Below are positions 25,980 through 35,733 of a stretch of 64,000 nt of DNA, piece by piece; position 1 is the first letter of the stretch; every line of letters begins with the position of its first letter. The stretch spans positions 30,097,884 through 30,161,883 of the forward strand of contig CM052356.1 of NCBI GenBank assembly GCA_028551475.1. Direction: 5' to 3'. A model generated the notes under the pieces. That model worked only from the letters and a program-made list of their open reading frames with translations. It was not told the origin of the DNA and ran no database searches. The translations under genes and the position numbers were made by a program. The stretch is from Casuarina equisetifolia (lineage: Eukaryota; Streptophyta; Magnoliopsida; Fagales; Casuarinaceae).

Positions 25980-26239
25980 TGAAAAACAAACATTCTTCTC
26001 TTCAATTCTAACCAGATATTCTTTCCTTGAATACAAACCAAGTATTCTTCCCATGTAAGGTTTCCATGTTTTCGAAATAAATTTCTATGTTCTTTAAATT
26101 ACGTAGATAGAGAATCAGCTTTCTTTGACATGTGCTGTCTATCAATAGCGTGATTTCTCATTCATCCAATAGTTGTTCGAAGGGATTCCAAGCACTTTAG
26201 AAGGTTTGATGATCATTATTTTTTTTAACCTTAAATTCT

Positions 26240-27748
26240 ATTTGATAATATGCTACCTTTTGACTGCTATGGTAGAGATGTTAATATTTTAGTAGACAAT
26301 TACAATTTTCATTCCCTCTTATCAATCTGTAAGCTTTGTTTTCTGGTGCTCGTTTTTACGTCATTACAACCGATCTGCTATGCATTTGGGTCTCTTTTTG
26401 TTTGCTTGGTAGTACATGGTTTCCTTTTTAATGATAAATAGTTCGTGCTTGACGTTATAATAATGAAAATTGTTGTGCTTTTCCCAGACTTGCATGCACT
26501 GGAGGGCAATGAGCTTCTTCTTCAATGATTCCTTACATATAAATATGTTTCTTACATTCTACGTCCAACGGTATAGGAAGAGAAGAAAAACAAAAAAGAT
26601 AAAATGTCTGGATGATATTGTTTTCTTGGGGCTATAGAAGAAGGATAACTAGTTGCTTCTGGAGTCTCCCTAGAATAGCTTCTAATTTTCACCATAGTAG
26701 ACGAAATAAAGCTCTAAATCAAAATATTATTGTTACTGTTAGGTGCGTTTTAATCGAAATGTTTGCTTCACTTATTGAGGTAGTTCCATTAGCTTGTCTC
26801 GGTAGTACAGCGTATGTATGATAGAAACTAATAGGGCACCTATGTTGCTTAACAAATATTTTGTCTTAATAACCTGAACCAATGATATGTTAGATCTGTT
26901 GGTAGCCCAATACCATATCAATCTACTAACATATTCACCAAAAGTCTATTTTGGCTATTTTAGTTAAGTTAACTATTTGTTTTATCCTTTTTTTTTTTAA
27001 TTTGATATATGCATCTAAACTCACACAACCAGATGTCAAACTTAAAACTTTTTGATTTCAGGTCATACTTGTTTTTAACTAAGCTAGCTGCTTATCTACA
27101 TTTATCTTGTTAGCATGCAAGGAGACATGAACAAGAGAGCCATGACAGTGCTTGATTTCATGTCAACTGCCAAGTCACCTTCAAGTGACAAGCAGATGCC
27201 ATAACCCTAGGGCACTGTCAACCACGGGAAATCTCTTTCCCACTGGACTGACCTGCGCAACCTTTCATTTTCTTGCATTACTTCACTTGTTATTATGTCA
27301 ATATGAATCATTTGATGCCGTCTGTAAAGGAGTTGAGGGAGAACAAAATTGAAAGCCTTTTTCCTTCAATGTTTCTTTCTCTCCCTTTTCTGATCATCTT
27401 CACCTATTTAGACACTTTAATCAGTACAACTCATGCCATCAAGGTGGGTTTTTGTATTCCTATCGTAGTTAACAGATATTAGATTTTATAATGTAATACC
27501 TTTTGACTACTATGGTAGAGAGCTTATCTATGGTAGCCAACTACTGTTCATCCCCTCTTACACTTGAACCATAAAATTTTACTCAACTAAAAAAAAAAAT
27601 ATAAATTACAACCATTTACCTGAAATCTTACAGTTAGAAAGTTCGTTTACTTTTTAAACTAACTTCTTAAGAAATGAGCACGTTTTTCATCATTGAAAAA
27701 AAAAGAAAGAAAAATTCCACAAAAGGTTACAAATAGTATGTAATCTTC
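26240..27748 (+). repeat. Insertion and internal direct repeat within the leader intron of GH17 copy 2
   Basis: Compared with copy 3 (leader intron about 430 bp), copy 2 has about 1.3 kb extra between about 26412 and 27748. The block TACCTTTTGACT(G/A)CTATGGTAGAGA, with following CCCTCTTA, occurs near 26255 and again near 27497, which suggests a tandem duplication with a period of about 1.24 kb. No coding potential is visible in the extra sequence. Confidence 0.5.
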
Positions 27749-27889
27749 AATATAGACTACTACCTCAAGCTATAATGACAATGAAGCTCCTTGCTTATTT
27801 TTCCGATTGCATAAAGTCCTGCATCTTGTTTCCTGCTCTCTCGACGGATTTAATCTAAACATTGACGCCTGTGTTTTGTAAAACAGGTG

Positions 27890-28906
27890 ATGGCGTTTTC
27901 GTGCTTTGGTTTCTTGCTCGCCACAGCGGCCATTCTTTACCACATTGTTCTCGTAGAAGCAGACTACAGACACGTAGGTGTCTGCTATGGACGTTTCAGC
28001 AATGGCATGGACGCAGCCACTGCAATCAATCTCTTCCCGAAGTACAACATTCCGAGGATGAGGCTTATGCGTTATGATAAGGAGGTGGTCGAGGCGGCGA
28101 GGGGCGTAGGAGTTGAGGTAACACTTGGCGTTAAGAACGAAGATTTGCCCGGATTATCAACCGGCCTTGAAGCTGTGAATTCATGGCTTGATATTAACGT
28201 AGCACCATACCTTTGTACCTTCTTGGTTAATTACATTGTCGTTGGTGATAAGGCGATCCCCGGTGTGAACCAGGGCTATGTTTTAGCAGTAATGACGTCT
28301 TTTAGACAAGTTCTTGCTGAAAGGGACCTGTCTTATATTAAGTTGACCACTTCGGTATCAAGGAACATTCTCATGAATGTTATTCCGCCGTCGAATGCTA
28401 ACTTGACGAAGGAATCATTACCTCCTGTGATCGGACTCACCGATGTGTTAAAAGAGTGGAAGTATCCGCTTATGGTCAGTGTATATCCGTACGACTACTA
28501 TGCAGCAGGCATCATACCCGAGGGCTTTGCAACGTTTACTGAAAATAACTTCACGATTCAGGATGGGCAGCTGGTGTACCGGAACATGCTTGATGTCTTG
28601 GTGGATGCATTCAGTACGGCGCTAGAGAAAGAGAGAGTGGGTGGTCTAGAGATTATTGTGGGTGAGACTGGCTGGCCGACGGCCGGGAACGGTTTGTTTA
28701 CTACGCCGGTGCTTGCTGGGAAGTACAACCAGAACTTCCTAAATCATATATCATCGAACGAGGGAACACCCAAAAGACCAAACACCACAATGAAGGGTTA
28801 TATTTATGCCTTGTTCGATGACAATCAAGCAGAGCCAGGTCCACAGCAACATTTTGGGATTTTTGATTCCAAGTGGCAGCCTGTTTATAAGTTAATTTTC
28901 CCTTAA
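27890..28906 (+). CDS. GH17 beta-1,3-glucanase-like secreted protein, copy 2 (acid/base Glu replaced by Lys)
   Basis: Uninterrupted ORF of 338 residues, the usual size for plant GH17 endo-1,3-beta-glucanases without C-terminal extensions. N-terminal signal peptide, probably cleaved near residue 24-25 (LVEA|DYRHVGVCYG), so secretion to the apoplast is likely. GH17 landmarks: HVGVCYGR (28-35), NIPRMRLM (53-60), YPLMVSVYPYDYY (192-204), VGETGWPTAGNG with the nucleophile Glu259, YNQNFLNH (279-286), and YALFDDNQ / QQHFGIF near the C-terminus. The motif that is VGNE in active family members, where the Glu is the proton donor, reads VGDK at residues 118-121. The later FDEN motif is FDDN, and the usual Glu before the HFG(L/I)F segment is Gln. 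Normal hydrolysis is therefore doubtful; a carbohydrate-binding or regulatory role is possible. The start is the ATG after the acceptor AAAACAG|GTG. Poly(A) signal at 28956-28961. Confidence 0.85.
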   Translation: MAFSCFGFLLATAAILYHIVLVEADYRHVGVCYGRFSNGMDAATAINLFPKYNIPRMRLMRYDKEVVEAARGVGVEVTLGVKNEDLPGLSTGLEAVNSWLDINVAPYLCTFLVNYIVVGDKAIPGVNQGYVLAVMTSFRQVLAERDLSYIKLTTSVSRNILMNVIPPSNANLTKESLPPVIGLTDVLKEWKYPLMVSVYPYDYYAAGIIPEGFATFTENNFTIQDGQLVYRNMLDVLVDAFSTALEKERVGGLEIIVGETGWPTAGNGLFTTPVLAGKYNQNFLNHISSNEGTPKRPNTTMKGYIYALFDDNQAEPGPQQHFGIFDSKWQPVYKLIFP

Positions 28907-28955
28907 CAGTTGAGTGTGGCTGCTGTTTCGTCTTTTGTATGGTGTATGGCTGGCT

Positions 28956-28961
28956 AATAAA
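28956..28961 (+). terminator. Poly(A) signal of GH17 copy 2
   Basis: AATAAA 50 bp after the stop codon of GH17 copy 2. The homologous position in copy 3 reads AATAAG. Confidence 0.5.
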
Positions 28962-29029
28962 ATCCCCGTTGGTTGTCAATGGGTGACTCCGTCTTGTGAA
29001 TGATTCTTCCTTCCACGTAAAGAAGGCAA

Positions 29030-29636
29030 AGCGAGAAAAACTTGAAACTCCACTAGGTCAGCCTTTTGGGATGAAACCTAAGGCCGTAACATGAAGGCTA
29101 GAAATGCTTCCTCCCATGTCGAGAATGCAAGCGAAAAATCCTAACTATAAAAATGGGTTTAATTACTTTTTTTCATTATGTCAGCCTTTTGGAATAGAAA
29201 ATCAAAATTGAGGTAAAAGACAGGAACTTCTCCTGAGCTGCCAAGAGGAAAACACTTTGGGCTGAGAATTTAATGAAACCGACGGCAAAATTCAAGGGCA
29301 AACAAGCGGAAGATGCCCTTTGGCGTCTGCATAAATTTTCTTTTTCCTTTTTCTTTCTCTGGGTATGGACTTGAGATTATGAAAACATTATAACTTACAA
29401 CATCTCATTGCCAGCATCAGCCACCTTCCTTCATTCATTGCGTTGTAGTACATGGACCTATACAGAAATTTAATTGGGATACTTCGATCCCATGCCGTCC
29501 TAGCCCCATCCAATCTGTGGAACCGAGATGCTCGCTCTAGCTGTTGAGACTATTCCTATCCCCGAAACGAACCTAACTGGGATAAAAATTGAAGGCATTA
29601 CGAGAACTATAGATATGAGCAGCTACCCCAATGCCT
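29030..29636 (+). repeat. 3' flank of GH17 copy 2, duplicated from the GH17 copy 3 / UTP21 interval
   Basis: Matches about 36130-36822 in the same order and orientation. Shared landmarks: GGTCAGCC(T/C)TTTGG, CGAAA(A)AATCCTAAC, TGGGTATGGA, AACATCTCATTGCCAGCATC and GGCATTACGAGAACTATAG. Together with the UTP21 exon fragment that follows, it shows that the duplicated segment ran from GH17 into the UTP21 3' end. Confidence 0.75.
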
Positions 29637-29744
29637 CTAAAACTGTGAATTGCTGAGAAAAGTAACCATGCATCTGGCACTCTGGAATAGTTTATCTACT
29701 TTTTGCCATACTGCGCACTGGATCTCCCGAAGCTTCCTCGCCTT
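29637..29744 (-). pseudogene. Fragment of the UTP21 terminal exon
   Basis: Copy of the last exon of the nearby UTP21 gene (36823-36930). Read on the minus strand it still encodes AVWQKVDKLFQSARCMVTFL and the following SNSQF stop. It ends abruptly at about 29744, within the KARKL codons, and is followed by unrelated repeat sequence. It has no start, splice acceptor or upstream exons, so it is a non-functional by-product of the GH17 segmental duplication. Confidence 0.85.
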
Positions 29745-29763
29745 CTCCCAAAGCAATCAAAGG

Positions 29764-29892
29764 TTTTTCAGGTCCCTCCCATTAAGATAAATCCCCTGGC
29801 GTAGATATTGTGGAAATAGAGAAGTAATGGCATGTGCTAGCCTTTGTAATATCTATTCGGGATTTACCTAGAAGCTTTAGGGTGTCTTGGCT
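29764..29892 (+). repeat. Repeat present in inverted orientation at 43328-43451 (UTP21 intron 8)
   Basis: About 125-130 bp alike between this site and the reverse complement of 43328-43451. Landmarks: TTTTTCAGGTCCCTCCCATT, ATATTGTGGAAATAGAGAAG, ATTTACCTAGAAGCTT and GGTGTCTTGGCTT. Possibly a dispersed non-coding element; I do not recognise the family. Confidence 0.65.
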
Positions 29893-29904
29893 TCTGGAAA
29901 TCCA

Positions 29905-30000
29905 GTGCGCAGACAATCAATTTCATTAAGAGCATACAACGTCCTAATGGCTCTTGGTTTGTTTTCTCCTTTTAAGAAGTTGATCGTGTTTACTTGATAT
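29905..30000 (+). pseudogene. Second fragment of the lanosterol synthase-like gene (end of exon 14 and intron start)
   Basis: Matches 19840-19930 of the cyclase gene and 23745-23835 of the unit 1 fragment: CAATCAATTTCATT, GAGCATACAACG, GGCTCTTGGTTTGTTTTCTC and AAGTTGATC. It is followed by sequence shared with unit 1 (30000-30330), so both fragments descend from one duplication event. Confidence 0.75.
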
Positions 30001-30409
30001 TCCCGTTCGTACATACGAGTGGAGGGGGGAGGAAGAATAGAAATTGATAATACAAAAGAAAAGATACACATGCCAAGATGGGGTATCTTAGTTTTATTGC
30101 AGCTAGTGTTGTAGTTAAGGACATTGAAAACTAAGTTCTGAGAGTTTATTAGACAGAACTTCAACAACATTAGTATACTAGTTCAAGAAACTAGGAATGC
30201 CCTAAGGGGTTTACTGAACAATATTATGGAAGGGGCGTTAAAAGGAAACTAGTATTATGAAAGCTGGTACTAAGAGAGCTTATTAAGGCAAAAATCCAGG
30301 GTCCAATGGTTACAATTGGGTGATTTAAATTCTATTTATTTTTCTCAGACCATTCAACCAAGAAGAAATTGGTCCAAAATATGCTATCTTACACTACAAG
30401 ATTTTACCA

Positions 30410-30830
30410 TATTAGATGATCATGCCACTATTAAGGATTCTTTTGTCTGATACTGTAAGAACCCTATTAGTTTACCAACCACCCCAAGAGCCTATTAGCA
30501 AGACATTTATTGAGAAAATCATATATAAGAGAATACAACCTCACTTCATGGACAACTTCATTTGTGTTCCTACCTTAGTAGAAATCAAGAATATCATATA
30601 CTCTTGATGAAGAGTGATAAAGCACCTAATCCAAATGGTTACAATGCCAGCTTCTTTAAAGCTTCACGAGAAGAAGTTTTTAATGACTATCTAATCTTTC
30701 TTCACATCAAGGCATGTGCTTGGGGAAATCAATGCCACAAACCTCACCTTAATTCCAAAGGTTCCAAATCCCATGGAGGTATCCCCGTTATAGGCCGATA
30801 TTTCAATATCTATTTATGATTTAAGCAACT
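30410..30830 (+). mobile_element. LINE reverse-transcriptase remnant, unit 2
   Basis: Two adjacent frames read FIEKIIYKRIQPHFMDNFIC then LVEIKNIIYS, stop, LMKSDKAPNPNGYNASFFKA; a further frame gives LTLIPKVPNPMEV. These match the start of plant LINE reverse transcriptase (EIKxAIFSM-DKAPGPDGY-FFK, then LIPKxxNP). An in-frame stop and a frame shift make it non-functional. It is the counterpart of 24813-25060. Confidence 0.7.
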
Positions 30831-32350
30831 AAATTTTTGCTACATTCCTATTCCTCTTAAATATAAACTTACCAATTTAGACACTTCAATTATACAACCC
30901 ACATTTTGAAGACAAGTTTTGGAAGAATTGTTATAGTTCAACAAATATTAAGGTGATATCTTCTTCCAATGTTGAAACTTTTTTTCTTTTTTTTTGTGGA
31001 AAAGTAAATATGTATTAATTAAAATTAATGTATAGAAGTATAGGAATATAACTCAATATTGTGAAAACTACAAAAAGATAGAGTTCAAAAGCCTCCAAAT
31101 CTTACTCAAAATAACATTTTCATGTGAGAGTTTTATGTTTTAAAACAAAGAAGTTCTATCTCATACAAGTTTTCTTACTTCACCTAACAAAATTGGGATG
31201 TCCATTGTTTTGTTCTAAAATTGTCTTTTATTGCATTTGGCCCATATACAATAAATGCAAGCTAAAAAAATATTTTGAAAAGTTTTGAAGTCAAATCTCT
31301 TTCTTTAGTTACTTTGATCATCCATTGTAGTTTTTCATTCTAATATGACATCAAATTCTATTATGAGTGAGGATAGTTTTCCAAATCATCCTTGTCCATT
31401 TACATTAAAAAATAAAAAAAAAAAAAAGAAAAATCCTATTTTTAATGTTGAACCAATAAAAATCAAAATATAAATTAACTGAAAAAAAAAACCATCATAC
31501 AAGTCCTTCTACTGTAGAAAGCCAATCTTAACAAACTAGTTATTTAATAAAATTATGTTTATTGATGCCACCAATCCAAATTAGAACATACCAATTCACT
31601 TCACATTAATTGGATGGAATTTCTTGTAAATTTCTTTGTAATAATAAGCAAACCTATAAAAAACTGAGATAAAAGTGGGTCTTAGTTTAAGTAGGCCTCT
31701 TCAACTCCATACCATGAAACTTTTTATATTAAGCTACATTACTAAAGTTCATTTTTGTTTAGTACTATGAATCTACTAAACCTATACAGAAAAGTCTAGG
31801 TGGTTAATAATATTCTAAAGTATATATCTTTAAATGATTTTATTCCAAAGTTTAAGATTTGATAACCTCACTTCCATTTCTTTCTTGGGTAAGAAAATTA
31901 TTTGCTAAATTGCATTGTGAGAATGTTGTGTATCTATGTTACCTGTTAATAGAAAGTTCCTAATCTTTTTCTTAATTTCACAAATTGTTTGCTTCAATAG
32001 TAGAATATTATTGCCACATCATCAAAACATGTCAGCTAGCCACACCAACTTCACTTGAGCATGTCAGTAGGCCACATGGCAAAGAAAGCCATGCCAACCT
32101 TACAAATTGCAAAATGCAATTTTCACCACTAACTACTCCTAAGTATAGTGGCAACATCTCCCCGTTGGTGTCAACTCTCAAGCTTAAAAAGTAAAATATT
32201 AAATGATTAAGATCCACCATGAACCTAAATTAGTCATTAAATGAAAAGCATTCCCACAATCATTGCAAATTAAATCAATTTTGGGGATGGATTTTTGTCT
32301 ACACCAATCTTTACATTCTAGGAAATTTTCTAAATTTATTTCTATATTTG
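30831..32350. other. AT-rich intergenic DNA without recognised genes
   Basis: A few scattered short reading frames but nothing of recognisable family and no clear repeat ends. The leading 30880-31000 part resembles the 21400-21480 and 25270-25330 flanks (TGAAGA...GTTTT, TCTTCTTCCAAT), so it is probably part of the repeated GH17 unit boundary. Confidence 0.45.
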
Positions 32351-33060
32351 TTAAAGGTGGATGCTATCCCATATTGGTGGCATGAGAATGTGCCCTTAAG
32401 CTTACAAGTTTTGTGGTGTGATGACTTCTTATTGAGCTAACTTTCGAGAATGTTAGACCTATAAAACTCTAAGATGCTATCAAAGCTTGGAGACATTGGG
32501 AAAATTGGACATAGTGGAAAACAAGTCATCTTAGACCTAATTTGTGATGCCATCAATAAGAGACAACACGTGCCTTTAACACTCTCTCTCATATACAAGC
32601 TAATGCAAGTATTGCACGTGGACAAACAATCCGATAATTGAAATCAGTATAGGGAGTAACAAAGTGGAGGTCCATCATTCGGCTCTAATACCATATAAAA
32701 GTCCATCCCTTAGCTTTAATACCATGTAAGGGTCCATCCCTAAACACCCATCTTTAACATTCCCCTTTACATGCATTGTATGTGGATGAACAATCCCATA
32801 ACTAATGTTTGTATAGGGAGTAACAAAGCAAAAGTCCATCCCTTAGCTCTAATACAATGTAAGAGTTCATCCTCTAACACCCACTGTTAATATTTTTCCT
32901 CACATGTAAGCTAACACAAGTACTGCACATGGATGAATAATTACATAACTGAGGTCTACACAAGGGTAACAAAATGAAAGTCCATCCCATGGCTCTAGTA
33001 CAACGTAAGGGTTCATCTCATAACCAATTGGCAAAGGGTGACGAAACCCACCAATATAAA
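32350..33060 (-). mobile_element. Degenerate LTR/TRIM-like retroelement array
   Basis: Irregular repeats of about 100-150 bp with the recurring phrase GTCCATCCCTTAGCT near 32710, 32835 and (varied) 32980. On the minus strand the repeats contain TGGTATTAGAGCC (about 32684-32696), TGGTATTAAAGC (about 32719-32730) and a further degraded copy, close to TGGTATCAGAGC, the initiator-tRNA-Met primer-binding site of plant LTR and TRIM elements. The minus-strand phrase CATGCCACCAATATGGGAT near 32370-32390 is also typical of such elements. No coding domains are visible. Confidence 0.4.
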
Positions 33061-33560
33061 GCCAGGGCCTACACTCATAGTGGGAGAACCACATCTCTAG
33101 TAGCATTCAATTCCTTCTCCAGCATTTCCATGTATAGAATTCTCTATATGTCTATAAAAATTAAAACCCTATATGCAATTGTAATTATTGATTCAAATAC
33201 GATTTTCTCTATGTTCATTATTGTGTTTTAGTTTTTTATCTAGGAATTTGTCAAGAATTTTGAGGGATTTTTTTTTTCCATCTAAACTCAATTAGCAAAT
33301 GATTACTTGATATTTTCTTTTCCCAAAACTTATACTATTTGTAGAAAATAATGCTACTTTGATATAATTTTCTAACCTAATATCATTTTATTCTATTGGG
33401 TTTGGAAAACATTCTTTATGTTTATTTTATTGAACATCTAGAAAGGAACTAATTTAAGCATGAGAACACACAATGTTCAAAAAAACTAACTTTTAGATAT
33501 TATGTTGGTTTATTTTGTTTACTCTTTTTTTTTTATATATATAATACCCCTTTTATGACT
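33040..33560 (+). repeat. LTR-like repeat block upstream of GH17 unit 3
   Basis: Second copy of the block at 25060-25560, with the same order of landmarks. It is followed by the GH17 5' flank also found in units 1 and 2. Confidence 0.45.
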
Positions 33561-34199
33561 TTATTAGCCTTAGATAAGGGACAATTTACCTTGAGTAATT
33601 ACTTCCTAGATGCGCAGGCAAGAAATAAAGAAAAATTAACTTTTTAGGATTAGCTGCAAAAACAAACCGGAAGTATCTGTGGTTTGTAGGAAAAAATGGA
33701 AAAACAAACTGCCAGTCACCAAAACCCCTTTTTGAGGAGGACGGGCGCTGGCACAGATTTCTCCACGGTGGAAGACTAGACGTGGCCTTATTCCTGAAGC
33801 TTCCGATCATCTTCACAGCTAAGCAGCATGACTCATGCTGCCCCTCGCCAATGAGTTTTCGACCAGTGTTTTCAGCTCAACGAATTTGGTTTCTTCTGAT
33901 TCCTTTTGTATCTACAATCCTTTTGGATAAGTTTCATCTCGGTTTCCTTGTAATAGTTTTCTGGGTTTTACACCAGTTTTTATCCCGATTAATGTAAATA
34001 TTCTCAATGTTTTGCTTCATTCTCTACAGTTCCTAGAATTCTTCACCCCTTTTGAAGTTGGAAAGACCCAGTAAAAGCAACGGTGTCAACATGCTATTCT
34101 TTGCTTGAGTTCTGGAAGTATCTCTGGATTCATGAATAAAAAAATATTAGATCAGGAACAAGATAGAAACTGCCTTTTCTTCTAGTTGTGCTATTCATA

Positions 34200-34716
34200 G
34201 CACAACCCATTCAATTGTTCCCGGATTATGCGCATTCTAGCAGACTATAACAAACTTTCTTCTCTTCAATGCAAACCAGGTAAATCTTTCCTTGAATACG
34301 AACCAAGTATTCTTCCCTTGGACACAAACCAAGTATTCTTCCAATCTAAGGTTTCCATGTTCTTTAAATTAAGTAGATAGAGAATCAGCTTTCTTTGACA
34401 TGTGCTGTCGATCAACAGCCTGGTTTCTTATTCATGCAATAGCTGTTTGAAAGGATTCCAAGCACTTTAGAAGGTTTAATGACCATTATTGTTTTCAACC
34501 TTAAATTATGTTACTACCTTTTGACTGTCAACCCCTCTTATCAATCTGTAAGCTTTGTTTTTACGTCATTACAACCGATCTGCTTGGGTCTCTTCAATAT
34601 ATACTACAACGAACCTCCTTGCTTCTTTTTCCGATTGCATGAAGTCCTGCATCATGTTTCCTGCTCTCTCGATGGATATAATCTAAACATTAATGCCTGT
34701 GTTTTGCAAACAGGTG
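34200..34716 (+). promoter_or_regulatory. Leader exon and 5'-UTR intron of GH17 copy 3
   Basis: A leader exon ending at 34279 (CAAACCAG|GTAAATC) and an intron 34280-34713 ending TTTGCAAACAG give a spliced leader joined to GTG-ATG. The leader contains an ATG at 34269. After splicing it would read M-Q-T-R-stop, with its TGA overlapping the main ATG. Equivalent leader sequences precede copies 1 and 2, but without this ATG. Confidence 0.4.
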
Positions 34717-35733
34717 ATGGCGCTTTTGCGCTTTGGTTTCCTGTTCGCCATAGCAGCCATTCTCTACCACGGTATCGTCGTAGAAGCAGACTTCAAACAG
34801 GTCGGTGTCTGTTATGGACGGTTCAACAATGGCATCAACCCAAAAGATGCAGTCAAGCTCTTAACTCAGTTCAACATTCCTAGAACGAGGCTTGTGAATT
34901 ATGATAGCGCCGCGGTCGAGGCACTGAGGGACGCAGGAACCGAAGTGACACTTGGCATTAAGACCGAAGATTTGCCCGGATTAACCAGAGGCGACGATGC
35001 TTTGAAATCATGGTTAGACAGAAACGTAGCACCATACCTCCCTAACTTGACGATCAATTACATTGTCGTTGGTGATAAGGCGATCACAGGTGAGAACCAT
35101 GGCTCCGTTTTAGCAGTAATGACGTCTCTTAGAGAAGTTCTTGCTGAAAGGAACCTGTCTTCTATTAAGTTGACCACTACGGTATCAAAGGACGTTCTCG
35201 AGAATGTTTTGCCGCCGTCGAATGCTACCTTGACGCAGGAATCATTAGCTCCTGTGATCGGACTTGCATTTATGTTGAAAGAGTGGAAGTATCCGCTCAT
35301 GATCAACGTATATCCGTACGACTACTATGCAGCAGGCGTAATACCCGAGGGCTTTGCAACGTTTACTGAAAGCAACTTCACGATTCAGGACGGCCAGCTG
35401 GTGTACCGGAACATGCTTGATGCCTTGGTGGATGCTTTCATTACGTCGCTAGAGAGAGAGGGAGTGAGTGGTGTAGACCTGGTTGTGGGGGAGACCGGCT
35501 GGCCGACGGCCGGGAATGGTCACTATACAACGCCGGAGCTTGCTAGGACGTATAACCAGAACTTCATAAATCATGCATCATCGAAAACAGGAACACCCAG
35601 AAGACCAAACACCACAACTGAGGGTTTTCTTTATGCCTTGTTCGATGACGATCAAGCAGAGCCAGGTTCACAGCAACATTTTGGGATTTTCAGTCCCAGC
35701 GGGCAGCCTATTTATGCTTTAGATTACCCTTGA
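34717..35733 (+). CDS. GH17 beta-1,3-glucanase-like secreted protein, copy 3 (acid/base Glu replaced by Lys)
   Basis: Intact ORF of 338 residues, collinear with copy 2 and clearly its paralogue. Signal peptide (MALLRFGFLFAIAAILYHGI...EA), then QVGVCYGRFNNG, NIPRTRLV, YPLMINVYPYDYY, VVGETGWPTAGNG with nucleophile Glu259, YNQNFINH and FDDDQ. Like copies 1 and 2 it has VGDK (118-121) where active GH17 enzymes have VGNE, so the proton donor is a lysine. Asp replaces Glu in the FDEN motif. Possible N-glycosylation sites: NLT (110-112), NAT (169-171), NFT (220-222), NTT near 298-300. The intact frame in two copies suggests selection for a protein despite the lost acid. It lies tail-to-tail with UTP21, its stop about 1.1 kb from the UTP21 stop. 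Confidence 0.85.
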   Translation: MALLRFGFLFAIAAILYHGIVVEADFKQVGVCYGRFNNGINPKDAVKLLTQFNIPRTRLVNYDSAAVEALRDAGTEVTLGIKTEDLPGLTRGDDALKSWLDRNVAPYLPNLTINYIVVGDKAITGENHGSVLAVMTSLREVLAERNLSSIKLTTTVSKDVLENVLPPSNATLTQESLAPVIGLAFMLKEWKYPLMINVYPYDYYAAGVIPEGFATFTESNFTIQDGQLVYRNMLDALVDAFITSLEREGVSGVDLVVGETGWPTAGNGHYTTPELARTYNQNFINHASSKTGTPRRPNTTTEGFLYALFDDDQAEPGSQQHFGIFSPSGQPIYALDYP

